In this document: in pieces, positions 8,281 through 14,733 of the stretch
Layout of the letters: each line of letters opens with the position of its first letter
Numbering within the stretch: position 1 is the stretch's first letter
Assembly (NCBI GenBank): GCA_043769275.1
Contig: JAYVJM010000099.1
Span: 1-18,092, forward strand
DNA from: JAYVJM01 sp043769275
GTDB taxonomy: Bacteria > Pseudomonadota > Gammaproteobacteria > Pseudomonadales > UBA7239
Direction: 5' to 3'
Length of the DNA: 18,092 bases
Made by a program: the position numbers and the translations under genes
The notes under the pieces: model-generated
The model's database searches: none
What the model saw: only the letters and a program-made list of their open reading frames with translations
What the model was told of the DNA's origin: nothing

Positions 8281-8321
8281 TTTGTACCTCGTGGTTATTT
8301 ATGGGCACGCTGATGTAAGCA

Positions 8322-8414
8322 AACCCGTTCATGGTTCGACAAGCTCACCACGAACGGAGTCAGCCCGTTCGCAGTTGAGCGGAATCAGCCCGTTCGCCCT
8401 GAGCTTGTCGAAGG
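8322..8414. repeat. REP/Nezha-like palindromic repeat cluster
   Basis: The argJ-secA gap contains three CCCGTTC words (8324-8330, 8364-8370 and 8389-8395). It also holds a perfect 13-bp inverted pair, TTCGACAAGCTCA at 8335-8347 and TGAGCTTGTCGAA at 8400-8412. Within it, CCGTTC at 8325-8330 can pair with GAACGG at 8352-8357. Sequences of the form TTCGACAAGCTCACCACGAA and its complement recur widely as dispersed intergenic repeats in proteobacterial genomes. A structured RNA here could shape the secA-argJ transcript, but there is no T-tract typical of an intrinsic terminator. Confidence 0.8.
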
Positions 8415-8438
8415 ACGGCCTGCGGATGAGAACCAGTA

Positions 8439-11180
8439 CTAAACCAGCATCCCGTGACACTGCTTGTATTTTTTGCCCGATCCGCACGGGCAAGCTTCGT
8501 TGCGCCCGACTTTTGCCGTATCCCGCACAAACGGAGCCGCCAGTGTTTCCATAGCACGCTCATCGCCTTCTGCCTGATCGTGCAGGGCGGAAATGGAAGC
8601 ATGCTGCAATTGCAGTTGCATATTTTCTTGTTGGGCGCGCTGCTGTGCTTCTGCCGCTTCCACTTCTTCGCGTGAAGCAACCTGAATGCGGAACAGCGTG
8701 CGAACAACCTCGCCTTTGATGCTGTCGAGCAGCACGCGAAACAAGGCAAAAGATTCGCGCTTGAATTCCTGTTTAGGGTTTTGCTGGGCATACGCACGCA
8801 AATTGATGCCCTGACGCAGGTGATCCATATTGGCTAGATGGTCTTTCCATAAATTATCCAGCACTTGCAGCATGATCATTTTTTCGACGTGCCGCATCAT
8901 GTCTTCCATGCCTTCGCATTTTTTGGCATACTGTGTATCTGCGGCTTCATGCACACGGGTGCGCAGCGTGTCTTCTGGCAGGTTAACGTCCTGTTCCAGC
9001 CATTGCTGAAGCGGCAGAGCCAGATCAAACTCTGTTAATAGCGCCTGTTCCAGCCCCGCTAAGTCCCACTGCTCAATAAAACTCTGTGCCGGCACATACT
9101 GGTTGATGACTTGCTGTACCACGTCGGTGCGAATAGCGGCGATGATGTCGGAAATGTCGTCGGCTTCGAGTATTTCGTTACGCTGCTGATAAATCACATG
9201 GCGCTGATCATTGGCGATATTGTCGTATTCCAGCAATTGCTTGCGGATATCGAAATTGCGCCCCTCGACTTTGCGCTGCGCTTTTTCAATGGAGTTAGTC
9301 ACCATGCGATGCTCAATGGCCTCTCCCTTTTCCATGCCCAGCGCTTGCATAATGCCTTTGACGCGCTCGGAGGCAAAAATGCGCATCAAGTCATCTTCCA
9401 GCGACAGGTAAAAGCGCGACAACCCCGGGTCGCCCTGACGGCCAGAGCGACCGCGCAATTGGTTGTCTATGCGGCGTGATTCGTGGCGTTCTGTACCCAA
9501 AATGTGCAGGCCGCCGGCAGCAATAACTGTCGCGTGTCGCTGCTGCCATTCTGCCTTGATGGTGTCGATCTGTTGTTCGCTGGGGTTGGGCAGTGCGTGA
9601 ACTTCCGCCTCCCAGTTGCCGCCCAGCACGATGTCGGTGCCGCGACCGGCCATATTGGTGGCGATGGTCACGGTGGCAGGACGCCCTGCCTGCGCGATAA
9701 TTTCCGCCTCTTGTGCGTGGAACTTGGCGTTGAGAACACGGTGTTTGATGCCCGCTTTGTTGAGGCGGCGCGACATTTCTTCCGATGTTTCCACCGTGGC
9801 AGTGCCAACTAGCACCGGCGCGTTTTGTGCGACGTAGGCTTTAACGTCTTCTATAATCGCCTCGTATTTTTCTTCGCGGCTGAGATAAACCACATCCTCT
9901 AAATCTTTGCGCGCCAGTGTTTTATTGGTTGGAATCACTACCACATCAAGGCCATAAATTTGCCGAAATTCAGCGGCTTCGGTGTCTGCCGTGCCGGTCA
10001 TGCCAGCCAGCTTGCCGTACAGCCGGAAATAGTTTTGAAAGGTAGTGGATGCCAGCGTCTGGCTTTCGCTCTGAATTTCTACTCCCTCTTTGGCTTCCAG
10101 TGCTTGATGCAAGCCTTCCGATAAACGGCGGCCAGCCATCGTGCGGCCGGTGTGTTCATCAATTAACACCACTTGTTTATTTTGCACGATGTATTCCACG
10201 TCGCGGTGAAACAACGTGTGGGCGCGCAATGCGGCGTGAATGTGGTGCAGTAAGCTCAGATTGGCGACAGCATAGAGGCTGTCATTGACATCCAGTACGC
10301 CCTCTTCAATTAAAAGCTGCTCGATCAATTGGTGGCCGTCTTCGGTCAAATCGGCCTGCCGTTGTTTTTCATCGAGCGTGTAATGCGCCCGTAGGTGGTC
10401 GGGCAACGGCGGATCGTTTGGCTCGGTTTCAGGCTGTCTTTTGAGTTGCGGGATCAGCTTGTTAATGCGTTTATACAGATCGGAACTGTTTTCGGCGGCA
10501 CCGGAAATAATCAGCGGCGTGCGCGCTTCGTCGATAAGAATGGAGTCCACCTCGTCGACGATAGCAAAGGCCATACCGCGCTGGGTTTTATCTTCCTTGT
10601 GCTGCGCCATGTTGTCGCGCAGATAATCGAAGCCGTATTCGTTATTGGTGCCGTAGGTGATGTCCGCCGCATAAGCCTCGCGTTTGGTTTCGCTGTCTTG
10701 ATTTGACAGGACAACGCCCACGCTCAACCCCAGCTTTTCATAAACAGGACGCATCCAGTTGGCATCGCGGCTGGCCAGATAGTCGTTGACCGTCACCACA
10801 TGCACGCCTTTGGCGGGCAAGGCATTCAGGTAGACCGGCAAGGTCGCCACAAGCGTTTTGCCTTCGCCGGTGCGCATTTCGGCAATTTTGCCTTGATGTA
10901 ACACCATGCCGCCGACCATCTGCATATCAAAATGGCGCAAGCCGAGCGTGCGTTTGGCCGCCTCGCGCACACTGGCAAAGGCCTCCGGCAGCAGATCATC
11001 CAGTGTTTCACCTTTACTCAGACGCTCCCGAAATAAAGGCGTTTTGGCCAGCAGCTCTTCATCGCTCAATGCTTGCCATTGCGGCTCCAGTGCATTGATG
11101 CGCGCCACGACTTTACGCAAACGCTTTAATTCCCTTTCATTTTTACTGCCAAAAACCTTCTTAAGAACGCTGCCGATCAT
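8439..11180 (-). CDS. secA: protein translocase ATPase SecA
   Basis: SecA is the motor that pushes unfolded preproteins through SecYEG at the inner membrane. The 913 residues are close to the E. coli length. Walker A is MRTGEGKT at 102-109, the DEVD box is at 209-212 within IVDEVDSILIDEARTPL, and NMAGRGTDIVLGGNWE and RGRSGRQGDPG mark the second nucleotide-binding fold. The C-terminus carries the zinc-binding SecB/phospholipid-contact tail, with cysteines in CPCGSGKKYKQCHG just before the end. The start gives MIGSVLKKVFGSKNEREL, the canonical N-terminus. It heads the minus-strand series secA, argJ, Nudix and tfpZ-like. A candidate promoter lies about 120 bases upstream. No secM-like leader peptide was found between promoter and start, so regulation differs from E. 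coli. Confidence 0.99.
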   Translation of the reverse strand: MIGSVLKKVFGSKNERELKRLRKVVARINALEPQWQALSDEELLAKTPLFRERLSKGETLDDLLPEAFASVREAAKRTLGLRHFDMQMVGGMVLHQGKIAEMRTGEGKTLVATLPVYLNALPAKGVHVVTVNDYLASRDANWMRPVYEKLGLSVGVVLSNQDSETKREAYAADITYGTNNEYGFDYLRDNMAQHKEDKTQRGMAFAIVDEVDSILIDEARTPLIISGAAENSSDLYKRINKLIPQLKRQPETEPNDPPLPDHLRAHYTLDEKQRQADLTEDGHQLIEQLLIEEGVLDVNDSLYAVANLSLLHHIHAALRAHTLFHRDVEYIVQNKQVVLIDEHTGRTMAGRRLSEGLHQALEAKEGVEIQSESQTLASTTFQNYFRLYGKLAGMTGTADTEAAEFRQIYGLDVVVIPTNKTLARKDLEDVVYLSREEKYEAIIEDVKAYVAQNAPVLVGTATVETSEEMSRRLNKAGIKHRVLNAKFHAQEAEIIAQAGRPATVTIATNMAGRGTDIVLGGNWEAEVHALPNPSEQQIDTIKAEWQQRHATVIAAGGLHILGTERHESRRIDNQLRGRSGRQGDPGLSRFYLSLEDDLMRIFASERVKGIMQALGMEKGEAIEHRMVTNSIEKAQRKVEGRNFDIRKQLLEYDNIANDQRHVIYQQRNEILEADDISDIIAAIRTDVVQQVINQYVPAQSFIEQWDLAGLEQALLTEFDLALPLQQWLEQDVNLPEDTLRTRVHEAADTQYAKKCEGMEDMMRHVEKMIMLQVLDNLWKDHLANMDHLRQGINLRAYAQQNPKQEFKRESFALFRVLLDSIKGEVVRTLFRIQVASREEVEAAEAQQRAQQENMQLQLQHASISALHDQAEGDERAMETLAAPFVRDTAKVGRNEACPCGSGKKYKQCHGMLV

Positions 11181-11301
11181 GTTGTGCCTGTGAGTGCGCC
11201 GAGCGCGCTGTGTCTATAAAGATCAGCGATGATAGCCGCAAGTGCTGAGAAAATCTGTAGGGCAGTCAGGGTTGCGCCTTCCAGGAAGTCGTCTTTGAGT
11301 C

Positions 11302-11328
11302 ATTATAAGCTGTCGTTTATTGTGCCAG
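11302..11328 (-). promoter_or_regulatory. candidate secA promoter
   Basis: Read on the minus strand there is a perfect TATAAT (11302-11307) preceded by CTGGCA (11323-11328, four of six matches to TTGACA) with a 15-base spacer. Transcription would start near 11295, leaving a leader of about 115 bases before the secA ATG. The short spacer and imperfect -35 make this tentative; the -10 box is the strong part. Confidence 0.4.
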
Positions 11329-11337
11329 TTTTCCTTG

Positions 11338-11352
11338 CTGATGTTACGCAGC
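11338..11352. repeat. 15-bp dispersed word, copy 1
   Basis: CTGATGTTACGCAGC occurs here and again at 17901-17915 in the same orientation. In both places the word AAGCTGTCG lies a short distance upstream (11308-11316 here), separated by a spacer of different length. The repeat belongs to no gene. It may be the end of a small mobile element, but no element body is seen. Confidence 0.5.
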
Positions 11353-11366
11353 AATTGCAATCAGTA

Positions 11367-11404
11367 CCCCTCTCTCCAGCCCTTCTCCCACAAGGGGAGA
11401 GAGG
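11367..11404. repeat. CT-rich palindromic dispersed repeat, copy 1
   Basis: CCTCTCTCC (11369-11377) pairs perfectly with GGAGAGAGG (11396-11404) around an 18-base centre. The 17-base core TCTCCCACAAGGGGAGA (11384-11400) recurs at 14660-14676. The general form, CCCCTCTCCCACAAGGGGAGAG, is a common intergenic palindrome in proteobacterial genomes. The four T residues right after the stem are too few for a confident terminator. Confidence 0.75.
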
Positions 11405-11477
11405 TTTTAGCACGGCCTCGCGTAACACGATCTCCTTAAATACAAGCGGAAATGGTGATGCAAGGGTGGTCTGGGGT

Positions 11478-11502
11478 ATTCCGCACTAAAAAGCTCGGGC
11501 TT
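11478..11502 (+). promoter_or_regulatory. possible second (weak) type 1 IscR site
   Basis: This 25-base stretch abuts the stronger site and matches the remembered type 1 IscR consensus (ATASYYGACT-RWWWY-AGTCRRSTAT) at about 17 of 25 positions by hand. Adjacent paired sites are known upstream of E. coli iscR, which makes it worth listing, but the half-sites are poor. Confidence 0.3.
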
Positions 11503-11527
11503 ATTGTTGACTTGTTTAGTGGGTTAT
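11503..11527 (+). promoter_or_regulatory. type 1 IscR operator upstream of iscR
   Basis: By hand alignment this matches the type 1 IscR consensus at 20 of 25 positions, including TTGACT, AGT, GG and the terminal TAT. It covers the -35 box and most of the spacer of the iscR promoter, so binding of cluster-loaded IscR would block RNA polymerase. That is the classical autorepression of the isc operon. Confidence 0.7.
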
Positions 11528-11535
11528 TCGACAAT
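11507..11535 (+). promoter_or_regulatory. isc operon promoter
   Basis: TTGACT (11507-11512, five of six matches) and GACAAT (11530-11535, four of six) are separated by exactly 17 bases. The predicted start near 11542 would give a leader of about 26 bases before the iscR ATG. The IscR site overlaps this promoter, which supports the assignment. Confidence 0.65.
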
Positions 11536-11567
11536 GAGTCAACGTCATTTTTTTCAGGTTGCAGTTT

Positions 11568-12104
11568 ATGCGTCTCACCACAAAAGGCCGCTACGCTGTT
11601 ACAGCCATGCTTGATCTTGCGCTGCGTGCCGATGAAAAGCCGGTCAATTTAGCGGATATTTCGCAACGCCAAGGCATCTCGCTTTCCTATCTTGAGCAGT
11701 TGTTTGCTAAGTTGCGCAGCCGTGGTTTAGTTAGTAGTGTGCGCGGCCCTGGCGGCGGTTATCGCTTGAGTCGTGACGGCAGTTTAATTTCAGTTGCGCA
11801 AATTATTGATGCGGTGAGTGAATCGGTTGATGCCACGCACTGCGGCGGTGAAGGCGATTGCCTGCATGGCGAAAAATGCCTCACTCACGACCTGTGGTTT
11901 GCCTTGAGCGATAAAATCCACCAGTTTTTGGGATCCATCAGCTTGTCAAGCTTGGTCAGCAGCCGTGGTGTGCAGGATGTTTGCGCACGCCAACAGCGCA
12001 CTGAAACACAGCCGCGTCTGGGTGTAAGCGGTGATGTCATGCCTATTACGCTGTTGGATACGCATATGACGATGAACAAAGTTTTGGGAGTGGGTCGTCA
12101 ATGA
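11568..12104 (+). CDS. iscR: Fe-S cluster regulator IscR
   Basis: IscR is an Rrf2-family transcription factor that carries a [2Fe-2S] cluster. The holo form represses the isc operon, while holo and apo forms act on other promoters. The N-terminal winged helix (about 1-60) reads MRLTTKGRYAVTAMLDLAL, and SVRGPGGGYRLSR forms the wing. The cluster ligands fall exactly at the E. coli positions: C92, C98, C104 and H107. The 178 residues exceed the roughly 162 of E. coli; the extra length is an unremarkable C-terminal tail. The ATG at 11568 was chosen because MRLTTKGRYAV is the canonical start; the open frame also permits a TTG nine bases upstream. The stop overlaps the iscS start by four bases (ATGA). 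It is the first gene of the operon and probably its own repressor. Confidence 0.98.
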   Translation: MRLTTKGRYAVTAMLDLALRADEKPVNLADISQRQGISLSYLEQLFAKLRSRGLVSSVRGPGGGYRLSRDGSLISVAQIIDAVSESVDATHCGGEGDCLHGEKCLTHDLWFALSDKIHQFLGSISLSSLVSSRGVQDVCARQQRTETQPRLGVSGDVMPITLLDTHMTMNKVLGVGRQ

Positions 12105-13315
12105 AGCTACCAATCTATCTCGATTACGCAGCCACCACACCCGTCGATGCGCGTGTGGCGCAGAAAATGATGGAGTGCCTGACCATTGATGGCAACTTTG
12201 GCAATGCTGCTTCGCGGTCGCATTTGTTTGGCTGGAAGGCCGAAGAAGCTGTGGAGCAGGCGCGTAGGCAGGTGGCTGATTTAATTCATGCCGACCCTCG
12301 CGAAATTGTATGGACTTCCGGCGCGACGGAATCTGACAACCTTGCCATCAAAGGTTCGGCGCATTTCAATATCAAAAAAGGCAAGCACATCGTCACCTCT
12401 AAAATTGAGCACAAAGCGGTGCTCGATAGCTGTCGGCAACTAGAACGTGAAGGTTTTGAAGTCACCTATCTTGACCCTAGCCCAGAGGGCATTATTGAGG
12501 CCGCGCAAGTGGCTGCGGCGCTGCGTCACGACACGACGCTGGTGTCCATCATGCACGTTAACAATGAACTCGGTTCCATTAACGACATCGCGGCGATTGG
12601 CACAGTCTGTCGCGCTAACGGCGTGATTTTCCATGTCGATGCCGCGCAAAGTCTCGGCAAAATTGCCATTGATATGCGCACGCTGCCTGTGGATTTGCTG
12701 TCCCTGTCTGGCCATAAAATTTACGGCCCCAAAGGTATTGGCGCGCTGTTTGTTGGGCGCAAACCCCGCGTGCGCATCGAAGCGCAAATGCACGGCGGTG
12801 GCCATGAACGCGGTATGCGTTCTGGTACCTTGGCTACGCATCAAGTTGTGGGCATGGGTGAAGCGTGCCACATTGCTGCTGCGGAAATGGCACAGGAGTA
12901 TGTGCGTATCCTTGCGCTGCGCAATCGGTTGTGGGATGGCATTAAAGATATTGAGGCCGTGCAAATCAACGGGTCTGCCAAGCATTTTGTGCCGGGCATG
13001 TTGAATGTGAGCCTTGCTTATGTAGAAGGCGAGTCGCTGATTATGGCGTTGAAAGATTTGGCTATTTCGTCCGGCTCTGCCTGCACATCGGCCAGCTTGG
13101 AGCCTTCTTATGTTTTGCGTGCGCTCGGCTTGCCTGATGAGTTGGCGCACAGCTCGCTGCGCTTCAGTCTTGGTCGCTTTACAACAGAGGACGACATCGA
13201 TTGCACCGTGGAAAAAGTACGTTTGGCCATCAGTAAGCTGCGCAAACTGTCGCCTTTGTGGGATATGTATAAAGAAGGCGTTGATTTAAATACTGTTCAG
13301 TGGGCTGCCCACTGA
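12101..13315 (+). CDS. iscS: cysteine desulfurase IscS
   Basis: IscS is a PLP enzyme that takes sulfur from cysteine, holds it as a persulfide and hands it to IscU and other acceptors (for example in tRNA thiolation). The 404 residues equal the E. coli length. PLP-related residues stand at canonical positions: H104 in SKIEHKAVL, D180 and Q183 in HVDAAQS, and K206 (Schiff base) in SLSGHKIYGPKG. The catalytic cysteine C328 is in SSGSACTSASLEPSYVLRALG. The C-terminus, LRKLSPLWDMYKEGVDLNTVQWAAH, is the usual IscU-contacting tail. It overlaps iscR by four bases, implying translational coupling, and is followed by a 36-base gap with a small hairpin before iscU. Confidence 0.99.
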   Translation: MKLPIYLDYAATTPVDARVAQKMMECLTIDGNFGNAASRSHLFGWKAEEAVEQARRQVADLIHADPREIVWTSGATESDNLAIKGSAHFNIKKGKHIVTSKIEHKAVLDSCRQLEREGFEVTYLDPSPEGIIEAAQVAAALRHDTTLVSIMHVNNELGSINDIAAIGTVCRANGVIFHVDAAQSLGKIAIDMRTLPVDLLSLSGHKIYGPKGIGALFVGRKPRVRIEAQMHGGGHERGMRSGTLATHQVVGMGEACHIAAAEMAQEYVRILALRNRLWDGIKDIEAVQINGSAKHFVPGMLNVSLAYVEGESLIMALKDLAISSGSACTSASLEPSYVLRALGLPDELAHSSLRFSLGRFTTEDDIDCTVEKVRLAISKLRKLSPLWDMYKEGVDLNTVQWAAH

Positions 13316-13327
13316 GCGGAATAAAAA

Positions 13328-13348
13328 GAGCGAAAAGCTCAGGAGCTT
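13328..13348 (+). promoter_or_regulatory. iscU ribosome-binding site within a small hairpin
   Basis: AGGAG at 13341-13345 is a good Shine-Dalgarno six bases before the iscU ATG. It partly lies in a possible short hairpin (AAGCT 13335-13339 with AGCTT 13344-13348) that competes with an alternative one (GAGC 13328-13331 with GCTC 13337-13340). The ribosome-binding site is clear; the switch idea is weak because both stems are short. Confidence 0.45.
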
Positions 13349-13351
13349 GAT

Positions 13352-13738
13352 ATGTCTTACAGCGAAAAAGTGCTCGATCACTACGAAAATCCGCGCAATG
13401 TTGGCGTGCTGGATACGCAGTCAAAAAATGTGGGTACTGGCATGGTCGGTGCGCCGGCGTGTGGCGATGTCATGCGCCTGCAAATCCAAGTCAACGAAGC
13501 TGGCGTAATTGAAGATGCCAAATTCAAAACCTACGGTTGCGGCTCAGCTATTGCCTCCAGCTCCTTGCTCACCGAGTGGGTGAAGGGCAAAACGCTGGAT
13601 GAGGCAGCGCAGATCAAAAACGTACAAATCGCAGAAGAGCTGGCCTTGCCGCCGGTGAAAATCCACTGCTCTGTGCTGGCAGAAGACGCTATAAAAGCGG
13701 CAATCGACGATCTGCGCCACAAGCGAGCGGCCGCCTAA
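13352..13738 (+). CDS. iscU: Fe-S cluster assembly scaffold IscU
   Basis: IscU is the scaffold on which [2Fe-2S] clusters are built from IscS sulfur before transfer to target proteins. At 128 residues it matches E. coli. All ligands are in place: C37 and D39 in GAPACGDVM, C63 in YGCGSAIASS, and H105 and C106 in KIHCSVLAEDAI. The HscA recognition motif LPPVK is at 99-103, consistent with the hscBA genes downstream. The N-terminus MSYSEKVLDHYENPRNVG is canonical. The stop is immediately followed by the iscA start with no gap. Confidence 0.99.
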   Translation: MSYSEKVLDHYENPRNVGVLDTQSKNVGTGMVGAPACGDVMRLQIQVNEAGVIEDAKFKTYGCGSAIASSSLLTEWVKGKTLDEAAQIKNVQIAEELALPPVKIHCSVLAEDAIKAAIDDLRHKRAAA

Positions 13739-14062
13739 ATGGCCATCACTATGACTCACGCGGCGCAAGCGCATGTGCGTCGTTACCTTGCCAATCGCGG
13801 TCACGGTATTGGCTTGCGATTGGGCATTAAAACCACCGGCTGTTCGGGGCTTTCTTATGTGCTTGAGTTTGTCGATGAAATGCATGAAGGCGATCAGGTG
13901 TTCGATAGCGATGATCTAAAAATCGTGATCGACAGCAAAAGCCTCGTATATCTTGATGGTACCGAACTCGACTACAGCAAAGAAGGCTTAAACGAAGGCT
14001 TTCAGTTTAAAAACCCCAACGTGACTGCCGAGTGCGGCTGCGGCGAAAGCTTCCACGTCTGA
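13739..14062 (+). CDS. iscA: A-type Fe-S carrier IscA
   Basis: IscA is an A-type carrier that passes Fe-S clusters or iron to recipient proteins. The 107 residues include the three conserved cysteines C35 (TTGCSGLSY), C99 and C101 (AECGCGESF). The ATG lies directly after the iscU stop, and the tail of iscU shows no evident Shine-Dalgarno, so translation is probably coupled. An in-frame ATG four codons later is possible and closer to the typical start, but the first gives the usual length. The stop codon TGA is the first part of a 19-base tandem duplication leading into hscB. Confidence 0.98.
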   Translation: MAITMTHAAQAHVRRYLANRGHGIGLRLGIKTTGCSGLSYVLEFVDEMHEGDQVFDSDDLKIVIDSKSLVYLDGTELDYSKEGLNEGFQFKNPNVTAECGCGESFHV

Positions 14063-14097
14063 CGTTTTTTCCTTTGTATGACGTTTTTTCCTTTGTA
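14060..14097. repeat. 19-bp tandem duplication at the iscA-hscB junction
   Basis: TGACGTTTTTTCCTTTGTA is repeated exactly head to tail (14060-14078 and 14079-14097), and TGACG begins a third copy. The first TGA is the iscA stop, and the junctions create ATG codons at 14078 and 14097. The second is the hscB start; the first opens a nine-codon frame in another phase. The block supplies the entire intergenic leader of hscB and contains no Shine-Dalgarno. Confidence 0.95.
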
Positions 14098-14639
14098 TGA
14101 CGGCTAACATCCCCACTCTTAGGCAAGATTTACAGCAAAACTATTTTGCTCTTCTAGGGCTTGCGCCGGCCTATGACTTGGATGGCGCTGATGTCGCCAA
14201 ATGTTACTATGCGCTACAGAAAACGGTGCATCCAGATCGTTTTGCTCACGATAGCGCGCAAGCACAGCGTATGGCTGCACAGCAGGCCGCCTTCGTTAAC
14301 GCCGCCTATGAAACCTTACGCTCGCCGCTAAAGCGCGCCTTGTATTTACTGGAGCTGGCGGGTGTGGCGCAAACCCCTGAAACCACCACTCACGACACCG
14401 CTTTTTTAATGCAGCAAATGCAGTTGCGTGAACGCTTAGAAGACGGCACAAAAAACCTGCCCGCACTTGATGCGCTGTTTGCTGAAGTGCAAGCGGGTAT
14501 CGACACGCAAATGCGCGAATTTGCACAGGCGTGGCAAATACAAAACTGGCCAATAGCTAGCAGCGCAGTGAATAAGCTGCAATTTATGAGCAAGCTGGCG
14601 CAGGAAATTGACGATAAACAGGCGCGTTTGCTGGATTAA
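14097..14639 (+). CDS. hscB: Fe-S biogenesis co-chaperone HscB
   Basis: HscB is the J-domain partner of HscA that brings cluster-loaded IscU to the chaperone. Its 180 residues are slightly longer than E. coli HscB because of an N-terminal extension of about a dozen residues. The J domain has NYFALLGL, the HPD motif in TVHPDRFAHD and the FVNAAYETLRSPLKRALYLLELAG helix. The C-terminal three-helix IscU-binding domain includes THDTAFLMQQMQLREALE-like and KLQFMSKLAQEID stretches. The start follows a tandem duplication with no good ribosome-binding site, so translation may be weak or coupled to iscA. It is followed by a palindromic repeat before hscA. Confidence 0.96.
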   Translation: MTANIPTLRQDLQQNYFALLGLAPAYDLDGADVAKCYYALQKTVHPDRFAHDSAQAQRMAAQQAAFVNAAYETLRSPLKRALYLLELAGVAQTPETTTHDTAFLMQQMQLRERLEDGTKNLPALDALFAEVQAGIDTQMREFAQAWQIQNWPIASSAVNKLQFMSKLAQEIDDKQARLLD

Positions 14640-14642
14640 AAT

Positions 14643-14680
14643 CTCCTCTCCCCAACCCCTCTCCCACAAGGGGAGATGGG
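14643..14680. repeat. CT-rich palindromic dispersed repeat, copy 2
   Basis: TCTCCCC (14647-14653) can pair with GGGGAGA (14670-14676), and the 17-base core TCTCCCACAAGGGGAGA (14660-14676) is identical to that at 11384-11400. It occupies the gap between hscB and hscA. A hairpin inside the operon could affect mRNA stability or the hscB:hscA ratio; this is inference. Confidence 0.75.
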
Positions 14681-14733
14681 CTTTCCGTCTGCTTAACAGA
14701 TGCAAACCCAAGCTCACAAAACTGGCGATACAC

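Noticed and set aside
8322..8414. CRISPR array
   Set aside because: The CCCGTTC words are only seven bases, irregularly spaced and part of inverted repeats; no repeat-spacer periodicity exists here or elsewhere in the window.
12440..13150. 236-residue minus-strand open frame antisense to iscS
   Set aside because: It lies entirely inside iscS, whose codons and active-site residues are all intact; it is histidine- and arginine-rich as expected of an antisense shadow, with no family-like motif.
14608..14733. 42-residue N-terminal extension of HscA
   Set aside because: It overlaps hscB and translates the palindromic repeat; the ATG at 14734 gives a normal HscA N-terminus and length.
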